From contig NZ_JAAWWL010000001.1 in the NCBI RefSeq assembly GCF_012272815.1, forward strand, positions 186,001 to 250,000: a stretch of DNA of 64,000 bases, read 5' to 3'. Below are positions 34,324 to 42,230 of the stretch, piece by piece. A program made the position numbers and the translations under genes. The DNA comes from Croceivirga thetidis (GTDB lineage Bacteria > Bacteroidota > Bacteroidia > Flavobacteriales > Flavobacteriaceae). Under the pieces are notes generated by a model. That model was given only the letters and a program-made list of their open reading frames with translations. It was not told the DNA's origin and searched no databases. Every line of letters begins with the position of its first letter. Position 1 is the first letter of the stretch.

Positions 34324-35364
34324 TTATTGAGCCAGATAAGTGCGAAATGTAGTACCCCAGGCGTTATTCTGGGTTGTATTATTCGGTTGACCTTCGTCGG
34401 TTAGTAAGGCACTATTGTCTTCACTGTTTTGGTTCCAAAGCCAAGCCATGGTGGTAGTTTGTGTAGTATGTACCGCATTCAGAAAATGCTGTACAGGCAT
34501 GACATCACCAACATTTTGAATACCTACCTCACCAAAAAGAATTGGTATCTCCGCATCGGTTAATCGCTGAATTCTATCAGTAACACTGGTTTGGTTGCTA
34601 TTTTCCAACCATTTTTCATAGGCATGCAAATCATAGATGATTGCACTGTTTGCATTTGAAAATTGGGCGGCCTTTTCTAAGAGTACGGTTTCTGCCTGAC
34701 CTTGTTCGTTTCCTGGCACCACAATAATATTGTCAAAACCATCAACCGTTCTTAGGTTTGCAACCATCTCGCTCATATCGGCATACCAAAGGTCATGGTC
34801 GTATCCATTTTCATTATTCCAGTGATAAGGCTCATTCCATACTTCCAACCAAACATCATCTTGTCCTTTGAAATACATAGCGATATTTTGCATCTTAACT
34901 TTGTAATCTTCAAAAAATTCTTGTGCTGATGGATTCAAACCAGTAAAAAGGGTGCGCTCACCAGTTTCATTGACCCATCCAAACGGACATAAAATGGTAA
35001 TCTTGTTGTTCGCTCGGTTCTGCTCCACTATTTTTTTGAGGGAATGGTACCATACGCCATCCGAAGCTAAAATGGCATCACCTTCGATAGGTTGCTCCCT
35101 TAGATTTCCAATAAATTCTCGTACAATTTCAACCTTCCATTCATTCATTATAGCAGCCTCTGTCAAACCATACGTCTGTAGGGCATTAACTCCTTTAAAG
35201 TGAACAGGGTTTCCATTCAACAAAATTTGAGCACCTTGAATTTTGAATGAATTGGAAGTGTTTTCAGTATCAGGTTGTTCAATAACAACCCCAATTTCAT
35301 CTGAAGTTTTTGAACATGCCACAAGTAAAATGAAGCACAGGTAGGTTATAAGATTTGGTTTCAT
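34324..35364 (-). CDS. Glycoside hydrolase family 5 lipoprotein
   Basis: 346 residues from the ATG at 35364 (a TTG lies upstream at 35382). Lipobox LLVAC with Cys17. Mature domain of the GH5 TIM barrel: FKGVNALQTYG near 56-66, acid/base Glu178 in WNEPYHWNN, and nucleophile Glu279 in LFGEVG. The sequence is closest in phrasing to mannanases or related endoglycanases of Bacteroidota, but substrate cannot be read from the motifs. It is convergent with the molybdenum hydroxylase genes, with 34 bases between. Confidence 0.87.
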   Translation of the reverse strand: MKPNLITYLCFILLVACSKTSDEIGVVIEQPDTENTSNSFKIQGAQILLNGNPVHFKGVNALQTYGLTEAAIMNEWKVEIVREFIGNLREQPIEGDAILASDGVWYHSLKKIVEQNRANNKITILCPFGWVNETGERTLFTGLNPSAQEFFEDYKVKMQNIAMYFKGQDDVWLEVWNEPYHWNNENGYDHDLWYADMSEMVANLRTVDGFDNIIVVPGNEQGQAETVLLEKAAQFSNANSAIIYDLHAYEKWLENSNQTSVTDRIQRLTDAEIPILFGEVGIQNVGDVMPVQHFLNAVHTTQTTTMAWLWNQNSEDNSALLTDEGQPNNTTQNNAWGTTFRTYLAQ

Positions 35365-35428
35365 ATCAGATAAAACTGACAAAAAGCCCTTCTATTATGT
35401 TGTTGACAAGAAATTAGCCGAAATTGGT

Positions 35429-36595
35429 TCAAGAAAGTGCCTGGGCTACATCTTTGATGATATCATCTATATGCTCTAAACCAACTGAGACCCGAACGGT
35501 ACCATCCGTTATGCCGACTTTTAATCGTTCTTCTTCTGACAATTTGCTATGGGTAGTAGAAGCTGGATGGGTAACAATGCTTCGTGAATCCCCTAAATTT
35601 GCGGAAAGTGAAAGCAGCTTTATGCTATCAAAGAATTTTCGACCCGCCTCTAATCCACCCTTGATTTCAAAGGAAACCACACAACCCCCTGCTTTCATTT
35701 GCTTTTTAGCAATGTCATAATTGGTGTGTGATTTTAAAAAGGGGTATTTCACCCAATTCACGTTTGGGTGACTTTCTAAATAGGTAGCGAGCTTCAAGGC
35801 GTTTTCACAGTGCCGGTCTACCCGAATTGCCAAGGTTTCTAAACTTTTAGAAAGCACCCATGCATTAAAAGGAGATAAGGCCGGACCCGTAATTCGTGAA
35901 AAACGGTAGATTTTTTCAATTAATTCGGCAGTACCGACCGTGATACCCGCCAAGACCCTTCCTTGACCATCCATCAACTTGGTTCCGGAATGAATGACCA
36001 AATCAGCTCCGAACTTGATGGGCTGTTGCAAATAAGGGGAAGCAAAACAATTATCAACAATGAAAATTATGTTGTGTTTTTTTGCAATAGCACCTATGAA
36101 TTCCAAGTCCAACACATCAACTCCCGGATTGGTTGGGGATTCAGCGTAAATTACCTTGGTATTTGATTGAATTTTTGATTCCAATTCCTCTAATCGAGAA
36201 CCTTCAAAAAAAGAGGTTTCAATATTCCATTTTGGAAAATAGGTGGTATATAAACTATGTGTTGACCCAAAAACGCTACGCGATGATAGGATGTGGTCTC
36301 CACTATCAAGTAATGCCGCAAAAGTTGAAAAAACCGCCGCCATTCCTGAGGCAAATGCAAAGCCTGCTTCGGCGCCTTCCATATGGCAAACCTTACTAAC
36401 GAACTCAGAATTATTCGGATTTGAGTAACGGGAATAAATATTGCGTTCCTTTTCTTCAGCAAAGGACGAACGCATATCTTCTGCATCTTCGAAAACATAA
36501 CTAGAGGTCAAGAAAAGAGGTGACGAATGCTCTAGGTATTGGGTTCGCTCCAATTGGTTTCTAATGGCCTGTGTTTCAAATTTCTTCTCTTCCAT
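35429..36595 (-). CDS. Trans-sulfuration PLP enzyme (MetZ/MetB type)
   Basis: 388 residues of the Cys/Met metabolism PLP family. Lys206 in HSGTKLMDGQG is the Schiff-base lysine; YSRYSNPN near 54-61 and GMAAVFST near 84-91 contact the cofactor. It resembles O-succinylhomoserine sulfhydrylase (MetZ) or cystathionine gamma-synthase. In a cluster with MetX-type acyltransferase and MetY, it most likely forms homocysteine or cystathionine from acylated homoserine. It is the last gene of the SAM-I-led operon, behind the GIY-YIG gene. Confidence 0.85.
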   Translation of the reverse strand: MEEKKFETQAIRNQLERTQYLEHSSPLFLTSSYVFEDAEDMRSSFAEEKERNIYSRYSNPNNSEFVSKVCHMEGAEAGFAFASGMAAVFSTFAALLDSGDHILSSRSVFGSTHSLYTTYFPKWNIETSFFEGSRLEELESKIQSNTKVIYAESPTNPGVDVLDLEFIGAIAKKHNIIFIVDNCFASPYLQQPIKFGADLVIHSGTKLMDGQGRVLAGITVGTAELIEKIYRFSRITGPALSPFNAWVLSKSLETLAIRVDRHCENALKLATYLESHPNVNWVKYPFLKSHTNYDIAKKQMKAGGCVVSFEIKGGLEAGRKFFDSIKLLSLSANLGDSRSIVTHPASTTHSKLSEEERLKVGITDGTVRVSVGLEHIDDIIKDVAQALS

Positions 36596-36603
36596 TTTTA
36601 GAT

Positions 36604-36631
36604 TGGTGCCTGAGCGTAGTCGAAGGCACTA
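36604..36631. repeat. Constant-loop hairpin repeat, copy B, left side of the GIY-YIG gene
   Basis: GTGCCT (36606-36611), core GAGCGTAGTCGA (36612-36623), AGGCAC (36624-36629): a perfect 6-bp stem, extended to 8 bp by a G-T and a T-A pair. On the opposite strand the core reads TCGACTACGCTC. It covers the stop region of the GIY-YIG gene at 36629 and lies directly upstream of the MetZ-type gene. Confidence 0.75.
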
Positions 36632-36946
36632 GTTTTTACTTTCCTTAAATAATCGGTAATGTGTTTCATTCTGACATTCTGCCAAACTTGGCAAGTTTTC
36701 CAGATTCCCATTAATCAAAGCTTCTTTTTTAGATCTTGACCAACCTTGAATTTGTTTTTCTCTTTCAAATGCCGAAGCGATATTTAAATACTCCTCAACA
36801 TAAACCAGTTTAACTGGTAGCCTCTTCCTAGTATGATTTGCTCCCCTACCATCTTGATGTTGTTCAATTCTTTTATCTAAATCGACTGTACTTCCGGTAT
36901 AGTAAGTACCATCTGAACACTCCAAAATGTAAACATAGCCTTTCAT
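36629..36946 (-). CDS. Small GIY-YIG nuclease-family protein
   Basis: 105 residues from the ATG at 36946 (upstream in-frame starts at 36970 and 36985 lie within a repeat). GIY-YIG core: GYVYILECSDGTYYTGSTVD at 3-22 and a conserved RIEQHQDGRGANHTRKR near 24-40, then the EREKQIQGWSRSKKEALI block. This single-domain type is common in Bacteroidota. It interrupts the methionine operon between the MetX-AK-HSD fusion and the MetZ-type gene and is bracketed by two inverted constant-loop hairpins, which suggests a mobile element rather than a repair enzyme. The nuclease activity is from family knowledge. Confidence 0.87.
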   Translation of the reverse strand: MKGYVYILECSDGTYYTGSTVDLDKRIEQHQDGRGANHTRKRLPVKLVYVEEYLNIASAFEREKQIQGWSRSKKEALINGNLENLPSLAECQNETHYRLFKESKN

Positions 36947-36964
36947 AATTTTATTAAGTCTCAA

Positions 36965-36990
36965 GGTCATTTCGACTTCGCTCAATGACC
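36965..36990. repeat. Constant-loop hairpin repeat, copy C, right side of the GIY-YIG gene
   Basis: GGTCATT (36965-36971), core TCGACTTCGCTC (36972-36983), AATGACC (36984-36990): a perfect 7-bp stem. The core is in inverted orientation relative to copy B at 36612-36623, so the GIY-YIG gene lies between inverted cores 348 bases apart. Confidence 0.8.
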
Positions 36991-37030
36991 GACAAGTTCA
37001 ATTTTCAACAGCTAAATAAAGTCGAAGCTA

Positions 37031-40000
37031 TCACTTTTCTGCTATTCTTAAAATATCACCAAAAACTCCACGTGCCGTAACTGCTGCACCAGCCCCAGCA
37101 CCTTGAATAACCAAAGGTTTTTCACCATAGGAATCCGTATAAATCTCAATGATGGAATCAGAGCCTTTTACTTGACCAAGTGCACTGCTTTTTGGTACGG
37201 AAACCAACTTAACATCCAACAACCCTTTATCTTGCTGTAGGTCTCCATGTAAATCACCAATATAGCGAAGCACATGACCCGGTTTTTGTTGTGCCTTGAT
37301 TTCTTTAAATTTTGCATCTAACGTTTGTACTTTTGAAATGAATTCTTCTTTGCTGATAACTTCCAATTCTGGTGGAATCAAATTTTCAATTGAAATGTCG
37401 TTGAATTCATTATGCAAGTCCAGTTCACGTGCCAATATCAATAACTTTCGGCCGACGTCATTACCCGATAAATCTTCCCTTGGGTCCGGTTCGGTAAATC
37501 CCTTTTCCATTGCTTCCAAAACCACCTTAGAAAAAAGAACATCCTGTTCTGAATAGCTATTGAAAATATAGCTTAAAGACCCTGAAAATACCCCTTTGAT
37601 TCGGGTGATATTTTCCCCAGAGAGATGTAATAGCTTAATCGTGTCAATTAAAGGCAAACCTGCACCCACATTGGTTTCGTACAAATATTGTTTTTGGTTT
37701 TGACGTAATGCGTTTCGAATATCATCGTAAAAATCATATCCTAAGGTATTTGCAATTTTATTTGAGGAAACCAAATCGAAACCTGCATTTATAAATTTGG
37801 GATAGTGTTTAACAAACTCTCCACTTGCGGTATTATCAACTGCTATCAAATTCTCTAGATGGTTGGCCTGGGCAAAATCAATGATATCTTGAAGTTCATA
37901 TGCTTTACCTGATTGCTCCAATTCTTTTTTCCAACTATTTCCAACACCCTCTTTTGAAAGTAGTACCTTTTTTGAGTTGGCGATGGCAAAAACATTTAAA
38001 CTAATATCCTTTCTATTCTCGATTTCGGCCTTTGATTCAAATAGTTGGTCCAAAAGTGTTCCACCAACCAAACCATGACCAAAAATGGCCAGATTTACTT
38101 TTTTCGAGATTCCGAACAATTGGCCATGAACTACATTTAAAGCTTTATTCAAATCATTCTTGTGCAACACCAAACTCACATTCCTACCTGAGAATGTATT
38201 ATTGAAAAGTAAGGGGGTAATCTTATTCTTTATTAAGGCGCTATATGGCTTGTGAAATGAACTCAAGTCCTCTCCAACAATAGAAATTACCGCCACATCT
38301 TTTTCAATCTTGATGGCACTAACGTCTTTGGAGGTATAATCAATCGCAAATTCATCCCGTAGTGCATTTTTAGCATCTTCTGCTCTATCTGCATTGACCA
38401 AAAGCCCAATGCCACGTTCCGACGAGCCTTGCGAAATGATTCCAACATTAATATTTCGCTTGCCCAAGCTATTAAAGATTCGTGCATCAACACCTATCTT
38501 ACCCAAAAGTCCCCTACCCTCAAGATTAACCAAGGCTTGGTCTTCAATAACCGAAATTGATTTAATGCCTCCGTTATTAGACTTGGCACTAATTAAAGTT
38601 CCTTGGGATTCTGGATTGAAGGTATTCATTATCCGCAAAGGAATATTTTTCTCCAACAACGGAATAATAGTCTTTGCATGTAAGATGGAAGCTCCAAAAT
38701 TGGCCAATTCATTGGCTTCGCTATACGTAAGGTTTTCAATTATCTGTGCATCATTGACGAGGTCAGGATTTGCCGTATAAATGCCATTGACGTGGGTATA
38801 ATTTAGCAGTTCTTCGGCATCTAAATAATTCGCCAATAGTGCTGCAGAATAATTGCTTCCATTTCTACCCAAGGTGGTGGTTTCACCTACTTCGTTAGAT
38901 GCAATAAATCCGGTAACAATGGGAACCTGACCATTTTGGTACTTTTCAAATTCTTGAATGGTCTTGGTCTTTGAGACCCCTTCTACTATTTCTGCGTTAC
39001 CATAATCGTCATTTGTTGTAAATAGTATGCGCGTGTCTACAGGTATAGCATTTACACCAATTGCAGCCAAGGATTCCGAAACATATCGATGGCTAATTAA
39101 TTCACCAAGGGCAAGAATTGCATCCTTGGTTTTTAAACTGTAATCCCCAATCAAGGCAATACCTTCCAATTTCTGTTTCAGCAAATCCAGTTCACTTGAA
39201 ATATCGAATTGGTCAAGACCCTCTTTTTGATAGGTCTCAAAGGTTTTAAGTTCTTCGGTATAGTTCTTAGCGTCGGCAGCGAGTTCCAATAAGGCTTCTA
39301 ATTGGTCCGTTGATTTTCCCCTTGCGGATAAAACACATGCAATACGTTCCCCTTGCTTCTTTTTTTCGGCTATAATCGAAATAACATTTTTAATCCCCTC
39401 ACCATTGGCCAAGGACTTACCGCCAAATTTTAAAATCTTCCAGAGCTTTTGTGAATCGTCTTTGGGAAACACATCCTTGAGAAGGTTCTCTAATTGATGA
39501 AACTCCATTAAAAATGCATCATGCCCGTGCACAGATTGCACCTCACCATAGGTTACATTTTGATTGGTCTGTGCTATGCGACGATAGGTTTCCTTATTCT
39601 CTTCTGCCGTAAAAAACAAATCGGAATTCACCCCAATGATGTGAATTTTGACCGAACTGTTTTGTAATTTTTTGAACCCTTCGTCCCCATTGCGGGTCAC
39701 GTCTATGGTCTTCAGCAATTGATTCATCAGTTTATATGCCGACAATTGAAAACGCTCTTGCAGCTTTTGCCCATGGTGCATCAACCAACTTTCTACATTA
39801 AAAACATTCAGCTCTTCATTAGTACTACGCTGAAAGCGCTCTTTGAACGACTCCGGGGTACGATAGCACAACATAGCATGCATACGAGCATCGTTTACAG
39901 GCTCTTTTGAATTGTTCAATATTTGCTCCTGAATCTGACAATTTGCAATAAGCCAATCAGTTGATTTCCAATCTGAGGCTACAGGAATAAGATGCTCGGT

Positions 40001-40414
40001 AATTTCAGGTTTATACACCGCCATTTCCCAAGCAATGCCACCACCAAGGGAACCCCCAATAATGGCAAAAAGGGTATCAATTTCAAGTAAGGCCAATCCT
40101 TCAAGAAAAATTCTGGCGATATCTCCGGCAACATAATCCTTATAGTTGTCAATTAGGAAACCATCATATCCGTTGCCTGGAATATTGAAGGCCAGCACCG
40201 TAAATTTTCTGGTATCGATACTTTTTCCGTCCCCAATCAAATCGGACCACCAGCCTTTTTCACCGGCTACATCTGAATTACCGGTCAAGGCATGGTTCAC
40301 CAGTACAATTGGGGCTGATTTCAAGGGTTGTCCGAATACCTCGTATGACAATTTAATGTCTTGGGTATGGCCACTAAGCGTGGAAAATTGTTTGAGTTCT
40401 AAAGTTGGGAGCAT
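37031..40414 (-). CDS. Triple fusion: MetX-type acyltransferase, aspartokinase, homoserine dehydrogenase
   Basis: 1127 residues, one continuous frame. About 1-320: alpha/beta hydrolase of the homoserine O-acetyltransferase family, nucleophile Ser122 in IIGGSLGGGI, acid Asp265 in GVNSDLFF, histidine in VHGHDAF near 295-301. About 326-600: aspartokinase with KFGGKSLANG at 329-338 (Lys where most kinases have Thr or Ser) and TTLGRNGSNYSAALLA. About 610-760: ACT regulatory domains (GLLGKIGVDARIFNSLGKRNINVGII). About 765-1127: homoserine dehydrogenase (AIFGHGLVGGTLLDQL; NVGAGLPLIDTIK; GVFSGSLSYIFN; GFTEPDPREDLSGNDVGRK). It catalyses the first and third steps from aspartate to homoserine and then activates homoserine for methionine synthesis. 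Confidence 0.92.
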   Translation of the reverse strand: MLPTLELKQFSTLSGHTQDIKLSYEVFGQPLKSAPIVLVNHALTGNSDVAGEKGWWSDLIGDGKSIDTRKFTVLAFNIPGNGYDGFLIDNYKDYVAGDIARIFLEGLALLEIDTLFAIIGGSLGGGIAWEMAVYKPEITEHLIPVASDWKSTDWLIANCQIQEQILNNSKEPVNDARMHAMLCYRTPESFKERFQRSTNEELNVFNVESWLMHHGQKLQERFQLSAYKLMNQLLKTIDVTRNGDEGFKKLQNSSVKIHIIGVNSDLFFTAEENKETYRRIAQTNQNVTYGEVQSVHGHDAFLMEFHQLENLLKDVFPKDDSQKLWKILKFGGKSLANGEGIKNVISIIAEKKKQGERIACVLSARGKSTDQLEALLELAADAKNYTEELKTFETYQKEGLDQFDISSELDLLKQKLEGIALIGDYSLKTKDAILALGELISHRYVSESLAAIGVNAIPVDTRILFTTNDDYGNAEIVEGVSKTKTIQEFEKYQNGQVPIVTGFIASNEVGETTTLGRNGSNYSAALLANYLDAEELLNYTHVNGIYTANPDLVNDAQIIENLTYSEANELANFGASILHAKTIIPLLEKNIPLRIMNTFNPESQGTLISAKSNNGGIKSISVIEDQALVNLEGRGLLGKIGVDARIFNSLGKRNINVGIISQGSSERGIGLLVNADRAEDAKNALRDEFAIDYTSKDVSAIKIEKDVAVISIVGEDLSSFHKPYSALIKNKITPLLFNNTFSGRNVSLVLHKNDLNKALNVVHGQLFGISKKVNLAIFGHGLVGGTLLDQLFESKAEIENRKDISLNVFAIANSKKVLLSKEGVGNSWKKELEQSGKAYELQDIIDFAQANHLENLIAVDNTASGEFVKHYPKFINAGFDLVSSNKIANTLGYDFYDDIRNALRQNQKQYLYETNVGAGLPLIDTIKLLHLSGENITRIKGVFSGSLSYIFNSYSEQDVLFSKVVLEAMEKGFTEPDPREDLSGNDVGRKLLILARELDLHNEFNDISIENLIPPELEVISKEEFISKVQTLDAKFKEIKAQQKPGHVLRYIGDLHGDLQQDKGLLDVKLVSVPKSSALGQVKGSDSIIEIYTDSYGEKPLVIQGAGAGAAVTARGVFGDILRIAEK

Positions 40415-40430
40415 TCCTTCAAAATAACTA

Positions 40431-40501
40431 CTTCTCCCTCGGGAGAAGGTTGGGATGAGGGGTTAATATCCCCTCACCTTAATCCTCTCCCCAAGGAGAG
40501 G
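40431..40501. repeat. Triple-hairpin intergenic repeat
   Basis: Three adjacent small hairpins: CTTCTCCC/GGGAGAAG (40431-40448), TGAGGGG/CCCCTCA (40456-40476) and CCTCTCC/GGAGAGG (40484-40501). Reverse complement reads like the GC-rich CTCTCCTTGGGGAGAGG... units dispersed in many bacterial genomes. It sits in the gap between metY and the fusion gene, which is otherwise AT-rich. Confidence 0.7.
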
Positions 40502-40530
40502 AAACCTATTCATTTATTTTTAGTAAATAT

Positions 40531-40575
40531 TCAAGTGCAGTCCAGAACCTTTTAAGACATCTAGACTGCACTTGA
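40531..40575 (-). terminator. Long-stem hairpin after metY
   Basis: Perfect 12-bp inverted repeat, TCAAGTGCAGTC (40531-40542) and GACTGCACTTGA (40564-40575), with a 21-base loop, starting 13 bases after the metY stop. No T-tract follows on the minus strand (AATATTTACT), so it is either a weak terminator, an RNA-stabilising hairpin, or a processing site within the operon. Confidence 0.55.
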
Positions 40576-40587
40576 TGTGACATTGAC

Positions 40588-41886
40588 TTATGCTAAAACT
40601 GATTTGTCGATTGCAGCAAAGGCTGCTTCTAAATCTGATTTTAAATCTTCAATATCCTCAAGGCCCACAGAAAGTCGAATCAAATCTTGTGATACACCTG
40701 TACTTAATTGTTCTTCTTCAGATAACTGTTGGTGGGTAGTACTGGCAGGATGTATAATCAATGATTTCGTATCTCCGATATTCGCCAATAAAGAGAAAAC
40801 TTTGGTTGCATCTGTCAACTGTTTCGCTGCTTCAAAACCGCCTTTAACCCCAAAAGTCACCAAACCACTTTGGCCTTTTGGAAGGTATTCATCAGCTAGT
40901 GCCTTGTATTTGCTGGATTCCAAACCAGGATAATTTACCCAAGCCACCTCATCTCTATCTTGCAACCACTTGGCCAGGGCCAACGCATTAGCGCTATGCT
41001 GTTTGATACGAACATCCAAGGTTTCCAATCCTTGAATAATTTGGAAGGCATTAAAAGGACTTAAAGCACCACCGAAATCACGTAAACCTTCTAAAATCAA
41101 TTTAAATGTAAATGCTGCTGCTCCCAAAGCTTCGTGATATACCAAACCATGGTATCCTGCAGAAGGTTCGGTAAACTCTGGGAATTTACCATTGGCCCAA
41201 TCAAAAGTACCTGCATCGATAATAGCCCCACCAAGTGCAGTTCCATTACCATTGATATATTTTGTCAATGAATGAATGACCAAATTAGCTCCATGTTCAA
41301 TTGGGTTCAATAATCCTGGTGTAGCTACCGTATTATCTACAATAAAAGGAACTTTTGCTACTTTGGCCTGTGCTGAGATTCCTTTTAAATCCAACACATC
41401 CAATTTGGGATTACCTAGGGATTCCACAAAAATGGCTCGGGTATTTTCTTGAACGGCTTTACCAAAATTTTCTGGGTCTTCAGGATCGACAAAAGTGGTG
41501 GTAATACCAAGTCTCGGTAAGGTTACATTCAACAAATTGAAGGTACCGCCATAAAGACTGCTCGATGCTACAATATGATCACCTGTTCGTAACAAGGTCA
41601 GTAAACTGGTTGAAATTGCTGAAGTACCGGAGGCAAAAACTACGGCACCTACCCCACCTTCAATTGCAGCGAGACGTTCTTGCAAAATCTGGTTGGTCGG
41701 ATTGTTCAATCGCGTGTAAATAAAACCCAGCTCGGCCAATGAAAATAAATTGGCCGCATGGTCGGTGTTGTTAAAAACATACGAAGTGGATTGAAAAATA
41801 GGAACAGCCCTTGTTCCACTGGTTTGACTTACGTCGTGCCCTGCATGTAGGGCGTTTGTTGCTTTAGAAAAATTTTGATCGCTCAT
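40588..41886 (-). CDS. metY: O-acetylhomoserine sulfhydrylase (MetY)
   Basis: 432 residues, the longer form of the Cys/Met PLP family typical of O-acetylhomoserine aminocarboxypropyltransferase. Schiff-base Lys209 in HSLTKYING; YTRLNNPT at 57-64; ASGTSA near 85-90; the insert WANGKFPEFTEPSAGYHG typical of MetY. It fixes sulfide from the upstream sulfate pathway into homocysteine. It is the first gene after the second SAM-I riboswitch. Confidence 0.93.
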   Translation of the reverse strand: MSDQNFSKATNALHAGHDVSQTSGTRAVPIFQSTSYVFNNTDHAANLFSLAELGFIYTRLNNPTNQILQERLAAIEGGVGAVVFASGTSAISTSLLTLLRTGDHIVASSSLYGGTFNLLNVTLPRLGITTTFVDPEDPENFGKAVQENTRAIFVESLGNPKLDVLDLKGISAQAKVAKVPFIVDNTVATPGLLNPIEHGANLVIHSLTKYINGNGTALGGAIIDAGTFDWANGKFPEFTEPSAGYHGLVYHEALGAAAFTFKLILEGLRDFGGALSPFNAFQIIQGLETLDVRIKQHSANALALAKWLQDRDEVAWVNYPGLESSKYKALADEYLPKGQSGLVTFGVKGGFEAAKQLTDATKVFSLLANIGDTKSLIIHPASTTHQQLSEEEQLSTGVSQDLIRLSVGLEDIEDLKSDLEAAFAAIDKSVLA

Positions 41887-41908
41887 GTTTCTGTTTTTAA
41901 AGAGTTAA

Positions 41909-41930
41909 GCCCTTCGACTACGCTCAGGGC
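41909..41930. repeat. Constant-loop hairpin repeat, copy D
   Basis: GCCCT (41909-41913), core TCGACTACGCTC (41914-41925), AGGGC (41926-41930): a perfect 5-bp stem around the same 12-base core as copies B and C. It lies 22 bases upstream of the metY start, between the riboswitch terminator and the gene. Confidence 0.75.
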
Positions 41931-41936
41931 ACAATA

Positions 41937-41967
41937 CTAAAAAACACGAAGTCCGCCTAAGGTGGAC
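41937..41967 (-). terminator. Probable SAM-I expression-platform terminator
   Basis: Minus strand GTCCACC (41967-41961), TTA, GGCGGAC (41957-41951), then TTCGTGTTTTTT. The 7-bp stem has one A-C mismatch and the T-run starts six bases after the stem. It lies 48 bases after the SAM-I aptamer and before metY. Confidence 0.45.
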
Positions 41968-42014
41968 ATAATCAAAAAGTTATAAGAAAGAGAATATCGA
42001 AAAATTCGATGATT

Positions 42015-42110
42015 GCTATCTTTTCCCAATGGGATAGAATTTAGCACCTTCTCGCAGACGAGGGTTGCTAAGGCTTCGTAGGGTCTATTCCCTCCACCTT
42101 TCTTGATAAC
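42015..42110 (-). promoter_or_regulatory. SAM-I (S-box) riboswitch upstream of metY
   Basis: Minus strand in order: P1 5' strand GTTATCAAGA (42110-42101), AGGTGGAGGGA, GACCC, GAAGCC, TTAGCAACCC, a short P3 (no extra hairpin), AGGTGCTAAATTC, P4 CCCA/TGGG, P1 3' strand GATAGC (42020-42015). The core matches that at 19810-19930 almost base for base. It is 25 bases shorter in the P3 arm. Expected to repress metY and the MetX-AK-HSD fusion at high SAM. Confidence 0.93.
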
Positions 42111-42139
42111 TATTCAATACGTGTTTGAACTTATTGGGA

Positions 42140-42147
42140 CAAATATA
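42140..42147 (-). promoter_or_regulatory. -7 promoter element for the metY operon
   Basis: Minus strand TATATTTG fits TAnnTTTG exactly and lies 30 bases upstream of the SAM-I aptamer, so the transcript would start just before it. No clear -33 TTG at the standard spacing. The rest of the 344-base gap (41887-42230) is the riboswitch, the terminator and repeat D. Confidence 0.5.
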
Positions 42148-42230
42148 AAGGCAGGCAACTGTAATATCCTAATGATTTGGAAAAAATTCACAAAAACCTA
42201 GTGATTTTATGGGATAATGAAAAAAGTAGT

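Noticed and set aside
36629-36990. GIY-YIG gene as a homing endonuclease inside an intron
   Set aside because: It lies between two intact genes, not inside a coding sequence, and no intron structure is visible.
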